Shown here piece after piece: positions 1 to 8,411 of a stretch of 38,470 bases of DNA. Position 1 is the stretch's first letter, and each line of letters begins with the position of its first letter. Under the pieces are notes generated by a model that saw nothing but the letters and a program-made list of their open reading frames with translations, searched no databases and was not told the DNA's origin. Source of the stretch: Cloacimonetes bacterium UBA4175 (GTDB taxonomy: Bacteria > Cloacimonadota > Cloacimonadia > Cloacimonadales > Cloacimonadaceae); the NCBI GenBank assembly GCA_002379855.1, contig DFUX01000077.1, positions 1 to 38,470 on the forward strand, in the 5' to 3' direction. A program made the position numbers and the translations under genes.

Positions 1-57
1 GTTAAGGATGACCCCAGGAAAATATAGACTTAGCTGTCTCGCGCGCGCGAGGGCGAA
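1..57 (-). repeat. Dispersed repeat family, truncated copy (copy D)
   Basis: Read on the minus strand, this segment starts with the same GTTCGCCC lead-in as the copy at 18272, followed by the CG-alternating palindrome CTCGCGCGCGCGAG (38-51), a GCTAAGTCT block, and GGTCATCCTTAAC running off the left edge. It begins 20 bases beyond the mtaB stop codon. The remainder of the element lies outside the window, so its length is unknown. It is the only copy in inverse orientation relative to the window, but like the others it lies just behind a gene end. Confidence 0.85.
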
Positions 58-76
58 CTGGTATAGAATGGCACGC

Positions 77-1360
77 CTAATCCTCAACCTGCCCCAACAC
101 CCCATCCAAATGGGTATTGGTTGGCACGCAGCACGCCAGCGAACCCAGTGCCAGCTCTCCCGGCAGATACGCCCTCAGGTAATGATCGGTAAGCATGGTC
201 GTGTATCCATCCTTGTGCGCTTCGCAGATACCACGCAAGCCAACCTGATCATTAATCAAACGCCGCATAAACAAGTCTTTTTTCCGCTTGCTCAATGCTG
301 CCAGTATCGCCGCCCGTTTGGATTTATCGGCAGCGGAAACCTGGTTAGGCAGGGAAGAAGCAACTGTGTTTTTTCGTTTTGAGTAGGAAAACACATGCAG
401 ATAAGCGATCGGAAGAGAATCGAGGAACTTCCTCGTTTGCTCGAATTCTTCCTGGCTCTCACCCGGAAAACCAACAATGACGTCGAATCCAAGCGCGATA
501 CTGGGTATGGAAAACAACAGCTTGTCAACCAAGTCCCTGATCTGCTTAGTATCATAGTGGCGCCCCATTCTACCCAGAACAGAATCGCAGCCGGACTGCA
601 GGGCTATATGCAGGTGCGGACAGAGTTTTTTCCCGTTTTGCAGACTGCTGATGATCTCCTGTGTGATCAACTGAGGCTCCAAAGAGCTGAGTCTGATCAG
701 TTGCAGTCCCTCGATATCATGCAAGGCCTGTATTACCTCAGGCAAAGCATTCGTTCCGTCCCTGTAGAGGCCAAGGTTTACCCCTCCCAAAACGATTTCT
801 TTATAACCTGAATCCACAAAGAGCCTGGCCTGAGCCACCACATCGCTGAGTTTGGCTGACCGGTTATGGCCTCTGGCATAGGGAATGGCGCAATATGCGC
901 AGTAAAAATCGCAGCCATCCTGAATCTTCTGGAAAGCCCTGCTGCGATCCACCATAGAAGAGACGGGACGATAGGAAAACTCTGTGGCATTCATGATGTC
1001 ACCAAACTGATAGCTGCCTTCCCGCAGGATTGTGGCAATATCCAGTTTACTCTGATTGTCAACGATCAGATCCACGCCCCCCATGGCCTCAATCTCCCCT
1101 GGACTGCGCTGCGCGTAACATCCGGTGACAATGACCTTGGCCAGGGGATTCAGCGCTTTCTGCTGCAGAGCTTTTCTGATCAGATTACGGCTCTTGAAAT
1201 CTGTGCGGTTGGTAACGGTGCAGGTGTTGATGATATACAGGTCAGCTGGTTCGTCAAAAGGCACAACCAATACATCCTGACCATCGAACTGCCCGACTAT
1301 GGCAGCCGATTCATAGGCATTGGTTTTACAGCCAAGTGTCGCGATGGCTATCCTGGTCAC
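77..1360 (-). CDS. mtaB: tRNA N6-threonylcarbamoyladenosine methylthiotransferase (MtaB family)
   Basis: This 427-residue protein is a radical-SAM methylthiotransferase. The family adds a methylthio group to t6A at position 37 of tRNAs reading ANN codons. The N-terminal domain carries the three cysteines of the auxiliary 4Fe-4S cluster (C11, C47, C81), and the radical-SAM CxxxCxxC motif is at C150, C154 and C157 in DGCDFYCAYC. The length is typical for the family, and the opening TLGCKTNAYES is more like MtaB than MiaB or RimO. The start ATG overlaps the purN stop by four bases (ATGA), so it is the translationally coupled last gene of the dnaN-recF operon. Repeat copy D follows directly behind the stop. 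Confidence 0.88.
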   Translation of the reverse strand: MTRIAIATLGCKTNAYESAAIVGQFDGQDVLVVPFDEPADLYIINTCTVTNRTDFKSRNLIRKALQQKALNPLAKVIVTGCYAQRSPGEIEAMGGVDLIVDNQSKLDIATILREGSYQFGDIMNATEFSYRPVSSMVDRSRAFQKIQDGCDFYCAYCAIPYARGHNRSAKLSDVVAQARLFVDSGYKEIVLGGVNLGLYRDGTNALPEVIQALHDIEGLQLIRLSSLEPQLITQEIISSLQNGKKLCPHLHIALQSGCDSVLGRMGRHYDTKQIRDLVDKLLFSIPSIALGFDVIVGFPGESQEEFEQTRKFLDSLPIAYLHVFSYSKRKNTVASSLPNQVSAADKSKRAAILAALSKRKKDLFMRRLINDQVGLRGICEAHKDGYTTMLTDHYLRAYLPGELALGSLACCVPTNTHLDGVLGQVED

Positions 1361-1965
1361 TTGGTTCTTTTTTCCAGAAATGCGCTGATGGTGGGACCGT
1401 AGAGACTGTGTTCAGCCCTGAGCACCTCAGCGGCGATCTCCTGGGGTGACACGCATCCTGAAATATCCACCTTGCGCTGAGCCAGGATACTGCCCTGGTC
1501 ATACATAGCGTTCACCAAATGCACGGTGGGGCCGGATTCCCTTTCTCCCGCAGCAAAGACTGCCTTGTGCACCCGCTCGCCATACATCCCCTTGCCTCCA
1601 TACTTGGGAAGCAAGGCGGGATGTATATTCAGGATGGGTATGCCAACATCCTCAATAAAGGCGGAAGACAGCCGTTTCAGGAAGCCAGCTAGGACGATCA
1701 GGTCAATCTTCTCATCCCTGCAAAGTTCCAAGACCCGCTCTTCAAAAGAACCCATATTCCTGGTAGGGATATGATGGACTTGCAGGCCAAGCTCCCCGCA
1801 AACGTCAACCACAGGCGCCGAGGGCAGGGAAACCGTGACAAAGACAATCATGATCCTCTTGTCCTGCGAGCTGAAGTAGTTATGCAGGGCACGCAGATTG
1901 GAGCCGCGGCTGTGGCCGCTGGTCAGGACGGCTAATCTCCAGGTTTCAGATGCAGTTCCTTCCAT
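1357..1965 (-). CDS. purN: Phosphoribosylglycinamide formyltransferase
   Basis: PurN transfers a formyl group from 10-formyltetrahydrofolate to GAR in purine synthesis. The 202-residue protein has the N-terminal phosphate-binding stretch TSGHSRGSN (15-23), the catalytic segment ILNIHPALLPKYGGKGMYG with N114 and H115, and VNAMYDQGSI near 152-161, where an aspartate of the usual catalytic region sits. The length fits the family. The chosen ATG overlaps the 3' end of aspS by 34 bases, and no later in-frame start precedes the conserved first strand, so the overlap looks real. The gene is coupled to mtaB through ATGA. No other pur gene lies nearby. Confidence 0.88.
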   Translation of the reverse strand: MEGTASETWRLAVLTSGHSRGSNLRALHNYFSSQDKRIMIVFVTVSLPSAPVVDVCGELGLQVHHIPTRNMGSFEERVLELCRDEKIDLIVLAGFLKRLSSAFIEDVGIPILNIHPALLPKYGGKGMYGERVHKAVFAAGERESGPTVHLVNAMYDQGSILAQRKVDISGCVSPQEIAAEVLRAEHSLYGPTISAFLEKRTK

Positions 1966-3710
1966 TGTAGCTCTGACACCTCGGATGGAGCCTGGCTCAT
2001 CAGGTCTGTCGCTTTCAGGGTTTTAGGAAACGCTATCACATCGCGGATGGATTGCGCGCCGCTCATGATTATCACCAGACGGTCAATTCCCGGGGCTATT
2101 CCACCATGGGGCGGGGTTCCATATTTCAGGGCTTCCAGGAAAAAGCCAAAGCGGGCTGTCAGTTCAGATTCGCTGAAACCCAGAATGTCGAAAATCTTTT
2201 TTTGAAGGTCATAACGATGACAACGGATGCTGCCGGAAGACAACTCCATGCCATTGCAGACCATATCGTAGAGTTGGCCGATGATGGAGCCGTATTTGTC
2301 CGGTTGGTCAAGCCAGGGAATATGCTCTTCCTTTGGCAGGGAGAACATGTGATGGGCAGGTTCCCAGCGTTCTTCCTCCTGGTTGTATTGGAACAGAGGG
2401 AAATCGGTTATCCAGCAGAACTCGAAGCTGTCTGGAGGTATCAGGCCATGCCGCTCCGCCACGTGATTACGTATGGCCGCAAGAACCTTGGATACCATCT
2501 CAAAACTATCTGCGGCTATAGCCAGCAAGTCACCGGGTTTTGCCTCCGTGATACGGATGGCAGATGCGGCTTCCTCAGCGCTCAGATATTTGCTGATCCC
2601 CGCTTCCAGGCCACCATCGGTAACCTTGGCAAAGGCCAATCCCTTGCCGCCCTGATGCTTGGCAAGCTCCACCAATTCATCCTGCCGCTTCCTGCTATAT
2701 GTTCCGCCTTCAGGAATGGCAAGCGCTTTGATCACCCCGCCTGACGCGAGGGCATTCTGAAAGACCTGAAACTGGCAGTTTTGCAGGCAGGAAGTCAGGT
2801 CTTTGAGCTCCAGGGAGAAACGCAGATCAGGTTTGTCGCATCCATAGCGCTCCATTGCTTCCTGATAGGTCAATCTGGGAAAGGGAATGGTAAGCTCTTT
2901 ATCCAAAGTGTTTTTGAACAAGCGCTGCATCAGCCTTTCCAGCAAATCGAAAATCTGCTCCTGAGAACAGAAACTCAGCTCGATATCAAGCTGGGTAAAC
3001 TCGGGCTGGCGGTCTGCCCGCAGGTCTTCATCGCGAAAACAGCGCGCAATCTGGAAATACCTGTCAAATCCGCCAATCATTAACAGCTGCTTGAACATCT
3101 GGGGAGACTGGGGCAAAGCGTAGAACTTTCCGGGTTGAATCCTGCTGGGCACCAGGTAGTCGCGAGCTCCCTCAGGTGTGCTCTTCATCAGGATCGGAGT
3201 CTCGATCTCGAAAAAGTTCTCATCGCTTAGAAACTCCCTTATCTCCCTGACGATCTTGTGGCGCAGGATCAGTATTTCCTGCAGGGCAGGCCTGCGCAGG
3301 TCCAGATAGCGATACGTGAGGCGCAGGTCTTCATCCGCCATGGCAGCTTCATTCAATTGGATCGGCAGGGGCAGGCAGTCGTTGAACAGCCACAATTCTT
3401 CCGCGATCAGTTCCAGAGCGCCAGTCTTCATCTTGGTATTGATATTGTGTTGATCTCTGGCTGCCACCACGCCACTCACACCGATCACAAACTCGTTGCG
3501 CAGCTGCTCGGCTTTTTGGAAGATACTGGATTCCGGCCTGATAACGATCTGAAAGAGACCGCTTACGTCTCGCAGATCGATGAAGATGAGACCGCCAAGA
3601 TCACGTCTTTTGTGCACCCAACCCATCAGGGTGGCTGACCTGCCGATATCGGCAGAACTTAGGTTACCGCAATAGTCTGTGCGTTGAAGCTGGTTCAGGT
3701 TGTCAAACAT
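1932..3710 (-). CDS. aspS: Aspartate--tRNA ligase, bacterial type
   Basis: This class II aminoacyl-tRNA synthetase has 592 residues, the size of bacterial AspRS with an inserted GAD domain. It opens with the OB-fold anticodon-binding domain (GWVHKRRDLGGLIFIDLRD near 31). Motif 2 is seen in RYFQIARCFRDEDLRADRQ, and motif 3 in GGIAPGIDRLVIIMSG near the C-terminus. The region around 300-420 corresponds to the GAD insertion. The ATG at 3710 has a GAGAG-type ribosome site just upstream and lies seven bases after the preceding gene's stop. Whether it discriminates tRNA-Asp from tRNA-Asn cannot be decided from the window. Confidence 0.95.
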   Translation of the reverse strand: MFDNLNQLQRTDYCGNLSSADIGRSATLMGWVHKRRDLGGLIFIDLRDVSGLFQIVIRPESSIFQKAEQLRNEFVIGVSGVVAARDQHNINTKMKTGALELIAEELWLFNDCLPLPIQLNEAAMADEDLRLTYRYLDLRRPALQEILILRHKIVREIREFLSDENFFEIETPILMKSTPEGARDYLVPSRIQPGKFYALPQSPQMFKQLLMIGGFDRYFQIARCFRDEDLRADRQPEFTQLDIELSFCSQEQIFDLLERLMQRLFKNTLDKELTIPFPRLTYQEAMERYGCDKPDLRFSLELKDLTSCLQNCQFQVFQNALASGGVIKALAIPEGGTYSRKRQDELVELAKHQGGKGLAFAKVTDGGLEAGISKYLSAEEAASAIRITEAKPGDLLAIAADSFEMVSKVLAAIRNHVAERHGLIPPDSFEFCWITDFPLFQYNQEEERWEPAHHMFSLPKEEHIPWLDQPDKYGSIIGQLYDMVCNGMELSSGSIRCHRYDLQKKIFDILGFSESELTARFGFFLEALKYGTPPHGGIAPGIDRLVIIMSGAQSIRDVIAFPKTLKATDLMSQAPSEVSELQWKELHLKPGD

Positions 3711-3717
3711 TCTTCTC

Positions 3718-4770
3718 TCAATTTAATCTGATTTTTTCAAACAGGGCATCCACACCTCTGATCTTTTCTCCCAAAAACTGGATCATGGTGCATTTTTCCA
3801 GATACTCAGGACTGGGGTAGATCAGTTCATTCATTTTCTGAGTTTCATCCAGATGGTCGTATGCGGCTTTATTCGGAGTGGGATACTGGGTGTATTCGGC
3901 ATTCAGTTTGGCGTTCTCCGCCTCCAGCAGGAAGTCTATGAATTTGTAGGCCAGTTCTTTGTTTTGAGATGATTTCAGGATCACCATGTTATCCATCCAG
4001 AGACTGCTTCCCTCGACCGGCAGGAAAAAGTCCAGATCGCTGTTTTGTGCCATCTGCTGCAAAGCGTCGCCATTATAGGCTTGAGCCAACCAGCTTGTGC
4101 CATCGGCAACTTCGTTCTTATATGACTCAGAATCGTATTGGGTGATGTTTTTATCCCAAATATCCAGAATCTTTTCCGCATCGGCCAAGGCTGCCTCCGA
4201 GGCATCGTTCAGATCGTGTCCGGCAAAGATCAGGGCGGCGCCGATAACTTCACGGGCGTCTTCCAGCATGGTTACTTTCTGTTTGCCGGAAAAATAATCG
4301 TCTCCCAAAATAGACCAGCTCTTTTGCTCAATGAGGCTTTGTGGCACATGCTTCTTGTTATACATCAGTCCAGTGATGCCCCAGAAATAGGGAACAGAAA
4401 ACTTGTTTTCAGGATCGAATGACTGAGCTTTGAGAAGCAGTTGAGGGTCGAGATTGCCATAGTTGGTCAGCTTACTTTTATCAAGTGGTTCCAGTAAGCC
4501 TTTTTGTACTAAAATAGTAACGTGGTCGCCGCTGGGGACAATAATATCGTAAGCTTGGCGGGAGCTTTCGATCTTGGTGAGCATGTTTTCGTTGGATTCG
4601 AAATAGCTCTCCCTCACCTCGCAATCGTAAGCCTCTTCAAATTGTTTCACCAGATCCGGATTGATATAATCGGACCAGTTGAACACATACAGCACATTGC
4701 TCTTTTTGCCGCAAGCGGCCAACAATATGAGCATGATCACGATTAACATTAATCTTGCAATGTTCTTCAT
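3718..4770 (-). CDS. PotD-like spermidine/putrescine-binding lipoprotein
   Basis: This 350-residue protein starts with a lipoprotein signal peptide (lysine-poor charged start, hydrophobic stretch, lipobox LLAAC with the cysteine at about residue 20). The mature part begins with VLYVFNWSDYINPDLV, the opening of the PotD/PotF polyamine-binding family, and continues with DIIVPSGDHV and PYFWGITGLMYNKK, also family-like. It should be anchored outside the inner membrane and deliver polyamine to an ABC importer. No PotA, PotB or PotC gene is adjacent. It starts immediately after the MFS stop with a GAGGAGAG ribosome site inside the upstream gene. The substrate is assigned by family only. Confidence 0.82.
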   Translation of the reverse strand: MKNIARLMLIVIMLILLAACGKKSNVLYVFNWSDYINPDLVKQFEEAYDCEVRESYFESNENMLTKIESSRQAYDIIVPSGDHVTILVQKGLLEPLDKSKLTNYGNLDPQLLLKAQSFDPENKFSVPYFWGITGLMYNKKHVPQSLIEQKSWSILGDDYFSGKQKVTMLEDAREVIGAALIFAGHDLNDASEAALADAEKILDIWDKNITQYDSESYKNEVADGTSWLAQAYNGDALQQMAQNSDLDFFLPVEGSSLWMDNMVILKSSQNKELAYKFIDFLLEAENAKLNAEYTQYPTPNKAAYDHLDETQKMNELIYPSPEYLEKCTMIQFLGEKIRGVDALFEKIRLN

Positions 4771-6012
4771 TTAACTCTCCTCTAAAGACAATAGTGAACT
4801 GCGTGAAATACCTTTGGATAGCGACACAAACTGCAATAGCAGCCATCCCAGGATAAAGAAGCAGGCCAGGGACAGGATGGCCAGGCGCAAGCTTCCTGTG
4901 CGCATGGCAATCCAACCATACAAGATCGGACCGAATATCGATGAAAGCCTGCCTGTCAAGGTAAAAAATCCAAAAAACTCTGCCTGCTTGTCCTTTGGGG
5001 TAAGCAGGGAGAGCATCGTCCTACTGTTTGCCTGGCTGCTGCCAATGGCAAGACCTGCCAACAATCCCACAAAGTAATACTCGGTCACCGAGTTGCAGAA
5101 ATAAGCCCAGACGATCACACCCAACCAGATCAACAGCGACCAGCTAAGTGAGCTTTTCACATTGAAACGGTCGGTCAGCCAACCAAAGAATGCTGCGCCA
5201 AGCACGGAAGTGAATTGGGCGAGGATGAAATAGGTTATCATCTCATTCACGCCCATCCCAAACCTCGTCATGCCAAAAGGTGTGGCAAATACGATGACTG
5301 TATAGATCCCATCATTATAGAAGAAATAGCTAAGCAGGAATATCAACAGATCGGGTAAACGGCGGATGTGCCTGATGGTGTGACTGATCCTGCTTATAGA
5401 TATCTTTAGATAATTTGCGCGTTTGGATGGCTTGCGGACTTCTTTCAACAGAAAGAAGGTTATCAGCGAGAAAAGAAAGATGTGCAGGCCAATCATCGGA
5501 AAGACCAGTCTGACATCATATTTGATAAGCAGCAGGGACAGAATTAAAGACAGCAGGCCGCCAACATAGCCCAAAGCCCAGCCATAACCGGAAATCTTGC
5601 CAATATCCTGCGGAGTGCTCAACTCAGGCAGGAAAGCGTCATAGAAGACATTGGCGCTGTTAAAGGCGAAGTTCGCGACCATAAAGATGAGCATTCCGGC
5701 AAGAACATCCCCTGCCCGAACAAAATAGAGGAGAGATGTAGCCGCGGCAGTAGTCCACGCGAAAAAGAAAAGCATCTTCTTCTTGGAGCGGGAAAAGTCT
5801 GCCACCGCCCCCAAAAATGGAGCCGTGATCGCCACCAGGGTCATCGAAAGCCCCACCGCCAGGCCCCACAGCCTTTGTGCATAACCTTCCGCTCCGTTTA
5901 CCACAACCTTCTGGAAATATGAGTTATAGACCACACTCACGATCACGGTTGTGAAAGCGGAATTGGCAAAGTCGTAAAACATCCACCCCAAGGTGCTTTT
6001 GGAAATCTTCAT
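4771..6012 (-). CDS. MFS transporter, UMF1 (Atg22-like) family
   Basis: The 413-residue protein is an integral membrane protein with about twelve hydrophobic segments. The N-terminal LGWMFYDFANSAFTTVIVSVVY is the hallmark of the UMF1 branch of the major facilitator superfamily, often annotated as Atg22-like. PFLGAVADFSRSKKKML matches the MFS loop 2-3 motif. A second copy of such a loop is GAAFFGWLTDRFNVKSS. Its start overlaps the recF stop by four bases, and the PotD-like gene begins right at its end, so it is cotranscribed with both. The substrate is not known; solutes such as amino acids are a guess by family. Confidence 0.8.
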   Translation of the reverse strand: MKISKSTLGWMFYDFANSAFTTVIVSVVYNSYFQKVVVNGAEGYAQRLWGLAVGLSMTLVAITAPFLGAVADFSRSKKKMLFFFAWTTAAATSLLYFVRAGDVLAGMLIFMVANFAFNSANVFYDAFLPELSTPQDIGKISGYGWALGYVGGLLSLILSLLLIKYDVRLVFPMIGLHIFLFSLITFFLLKEVRKPSKRANYLKISISRISHTIRHIRRLPDLLIFLLSYFFYNDGIYTVIVFATPFGMTRFGMGVNEMITYFILAQFTSVLGAAFFGWLTDRFNVKSSLSWSLLIWLGVIVWAYFCNSVTEYYFVGLLAGLAIGSSQANSRTMLSLLTPKDKQAEFFGFFTLTGRLSSIFGPILYGWIAMRTGSLRLAILSLACFFILGWLLLQFVSLSKGISRSSLLSLEES

Positions 6013-7085
6013 GCCTGCCTGTCCAGAATATTCAAGCGCGTGAGTTCACCCCATTCTCTGCTTACATCCTCACGGGGGCTTGCCACAAACACCTGGTAAC
6101 GATAATCAACAAAATCCCTGATCTTCTTCGAATGCAGCTTATCAAGTTCAGCGAATACGTCATCAAACAACATAATGGGCTTGATACCGGTAATCCTCTC
6201 TGTGAGAGCGGCCTGGATCAGTTTGAGCACCAAGACCGTTATGCGCTTTTGCCCTTGGGAGCCAAAGGTTTTCAGGTTGCGCCCATCAAGCTTGAACTCA
6301 TAATCGTCGAGATGGGTGCCGATTAGACTGCGCTGATACTTGCGCTCACGGGGTTCCAGTTCGGCAAGGCAGGCCAGAATATCCTCTTCCTGTTCCGGAT
6401 AAGCTCCGGCCATATGGCAAACGTAATCCAAGCGTATCAGGTTGACCTGTTCGGAGATAGCCAGATATTTCCCTGCAAACTCCCGGTTCAGCAGATTCAG
6501 GAATTTTCTCCTGTATTCCAATACCTCCAGCATAGCCTGGATGAATTTCCGGTCCCAGCTATTCTTTTCCAACGGCTGATAGTCTTTTTTCAAGAGGTTG
6601 TTGCGTTGCTCGACAATGTGCATATAATTACGCAGTATCGAGATATAAGGGGGATAGATCTGCGATATTGCCAGGTCGAAGAACTGCCTGCGGTAGCGGG
6701 GGCTTCCGCCCACCAGATTCATGTCGTCCGGCGCGCAGTAGATGATCTTCACACATTCATAGAGTTTGCTCAACTGACGGACAGGGATGTCATTGATTTT
6801 TGCCAGTTTCCTGCCCTCCTGCCAGGCAAGCTGAATGCTCAATTCCAATCCGTCATCCTGGCAGAAATCGCCCTTTACCCGGAAATGGTCTTTGTCTTCC
6901 TTGCAAAGTTCCTCGTCGCGGTGAAATCTGATTGACCTGCCCATGCCGCAATACGCCATGGCTTCCAGCAGATTGGTCTTCCCTGCTCCGTTGGGCGCGA
7001 TGATCAGGTTACCAAGCTCCTGCAGGTCAAATCCAGCCCTATTGTAGTTCCGGAAATTGACAAGCTCGAGATGCTTTAGTCTCAA
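6009..7085 (-). CDS. recF: DNA replication and repair protein RecF
   Basis: RecF is an SMC-like ATPase that loads RecA at gaps through RecOR. The 358-residue protein opens with MRLKHLELVNFRNY, and has a Walker A motif PNGAGKT at 31-37, an ABC-type signature region near FGSQGQKR, and a Walker B IMLFDDVFAELD. The length is typical. The start codon is TTG at 7085-7083, three bases after the dnaN stop; no ATG exists that would keep the conserved first strand, so TTG is preferred. No clear Shine-Dalgarno precedes it, suggesting translation coupled to dnaN. Confidence 0.95.
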   Translation of the reverse strand: MRLKHLELVNFRNYNRAGFDLQELGNLIIAPNGAGKTNLLEAMAYCGMGRSIRFHRDEELCKEDKDHFRVKGDFCQDDGLELSIQLAWQEGRKLAKINDIPVRQLSKLYECVKIIYCAPDDMNLVGGSPRYRRQFFDLAISQIYPPYISILRNYMHIVEQRNNLLKKDYQPLEKNSWDRKFIQAMLEVLEYRRKFLNLLNREFAGKYLAISEQVNLIRLDYVCHMAGAYPEQEEDILACLAELEPRERKYQRSLIGTHLDDYEFKLDGRNLKTFGSQGQKRITVLVLKLIQAALTERITGIKPIMLFDDVFAELDKLHSKKIRDFVDYRYQVFVASPREDVSREWGELTRLNILDRQA

Positions 7086-7088
7086 TAC

Positions 7089-8261
7089 TTAAGACCGCAG
7101 GGGCATCAACAGGAAGGTTATCTTTTTGTCCTCTTGCGGAGGTTCGTTATATATCATCATCGGTTCCTTGGATCCACCCAGTTTGATGCAAACCTTTTCG
7201 GTATCGATGGCATCCAGAATTGACAACATATAGCGGAAATTGAAAGAGATGGAGGTGCTGCTGCCCTTGTATTCAAAGGTTTCTATGCTTTCTTTGGCAT
7301 CTCCCGTGTCACTGTTGTTGGTGCTGATCTCAAAATGATCGCTGTCAAGTTCAAACCTGATTCGATAATTATCATCCGGGGCAACCAGTGACACGCGGCG
7401 GATGGCGCTTCGCAGAATCTCTGTGTTGACCGTCAACTGGTTGGGAAGGTCGCTCATAAAAGCTTTCTGATATTCAGGATACTTGTGTTCGATCACATTT
7501 GATATCACTGTAAAGCTGCCATATGAGAACACAATTTTGTTCCTATCCATCAGAACCTTCATCTCTTTCACCGATGGATCGTATATTTTTTGCAGGAAAT
7601 TCAGTGTCTTAACCGGTATAACTTTCTCAAGGATCTGGTCTGCGTAGGCATCCTGAAATATACTGGCTTCATCTCCGCTTTCCCTGGCTTCTGCTTTGAT
7701 CTCAGAGCTGTTGGGAACGATGATCTCCGCCACTTTGCGTCCATCGGTGGCAGCCATCAGATTGGTCTTTTCCATGATTTTCCAGCACACGCCGGTCAAT
7801 ACCGCCCGGTTAATATCTGTGGATACGGCAAAGGCGGTTTTGGAAATCATGTTGTTGAAGATTTCAGAATTCACCAGGGTTGCTTTTTCCATATCCGGTT
7901 CCGGCAGGATGGGAAAGAGTGTGTGATCAGCGCAAAGTATATTGAAATCGATCTTGTTGCATTGGATCATAAGCAGATCTTCTGTTTTCCAGAGATCAAT
8001 GACGGCGTCCGGCATACTACTGATGATATCGTTGAAATTCTTTGCCGAGACAGCAATTGTTCCGCCTTCGCTCACTGCGGCATTAAAGCGCACATCAGCC
8101 GTTATTTCCAAGTCACTCGCGGTGATCTTGACTTCGCTCTTTTTTGCATCTACTTCGATCAGATAGTTGGTAAGGATCGGAGAGGTGGTTTTGGAAGAAA
8201 CGATACCAGTCAGGTTCTGGATGTATCTGATCAGTTCCTTCTTTTCAATTGCTAGTCTCAT
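7089..8261 (-). CDS. dnaN: DNA polymerase III beta sliding clamp
   Basis: DnaN forms the dimeric ring that tethers DNA polymerase III to DNA. The 390-residue protein has the three-fold clamp layout, with the typical start MRLAIEKKELIRYIQNLTGIV, the segment DGRKVAEI in domain 2, and the C-terminal LLMPLR that belongs to the client-binding pocket region of the family. The ATG is preceded by AAAGGGG at the right distance. It is the first gene of a seven-gene operon. A promoter-like pair (8297-8325) lies about 36 bases upstream. dnaA, which often precedes dnaN, is not in the window. Confidence 0.95.
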   Translation of the reverse strand: MRLAIEKKELIRYIQNLTGIVSSKTTSPILTNYLIEVDAKKSEVKITASDLEITADVRFNAAVSEGGTIAVSAKNFNDIISSMPDAVIDLWKTEDLLMIQCNKIDFNILCADHTLFPILPEPDMEKATLVNSEIFNNMISKTAFAVSTDINRAVLTGVCWKIMEKTNLMAATDGRKVAEIIVPNSSEIKAEARESGDEASIFQDAYADQILEKVIPVKTLNFLQKIYDPSVKEMKVLMDRNKIVFSYGSFTVISNVIEHKYPEYQKAFMSDLPNQLTVNTEILRSAIRRVSLVAPDDNYRIRFELDSDHFEISTNNSDTGDAKESIETFEYKGSSTSISFNFRYMLSILDAIDTEKVCIKLGGSKEPMMIYNEPPQEDKKITFLLMPLRS

Positions 8262-8296
8262 GCTAACCCCTTTAACAAAGATTATTATCTGAAATC

Positions 8297-8325
8297 CACG
8301 AAATAATCAACTGGAGCTTTGTCAA
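8297..8325 (-). promoter_or_regulatory. Putative promoter of the dnaN operon
   Basis: On the minus strand TTGACA (8325-8320) is followed 15 bases later by ATTTCGTG (8304-8297). The same spacing and a ..TG-ending box recur upstream of other units in this window. No TATAAT-like box sits 17 bases from TTGACA. Confidence 0.5.
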
Positions 8326-8411
8326 TAGAATTCTCTAACAGATGCAAGCCTGAACATCTCCTTATCCACCATGATATCTGACACATACTTTTCGCCAATA
8401 AACTACAAGGG

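Noticed and set aside
8362..8370. TTATCCACC, one base off a DnaA box, upstream of dnaN
   Set aside because: Only a single near-match, no cluster of boxes and no dnaA or clear unwinding element nearby, so an origin is not supported.
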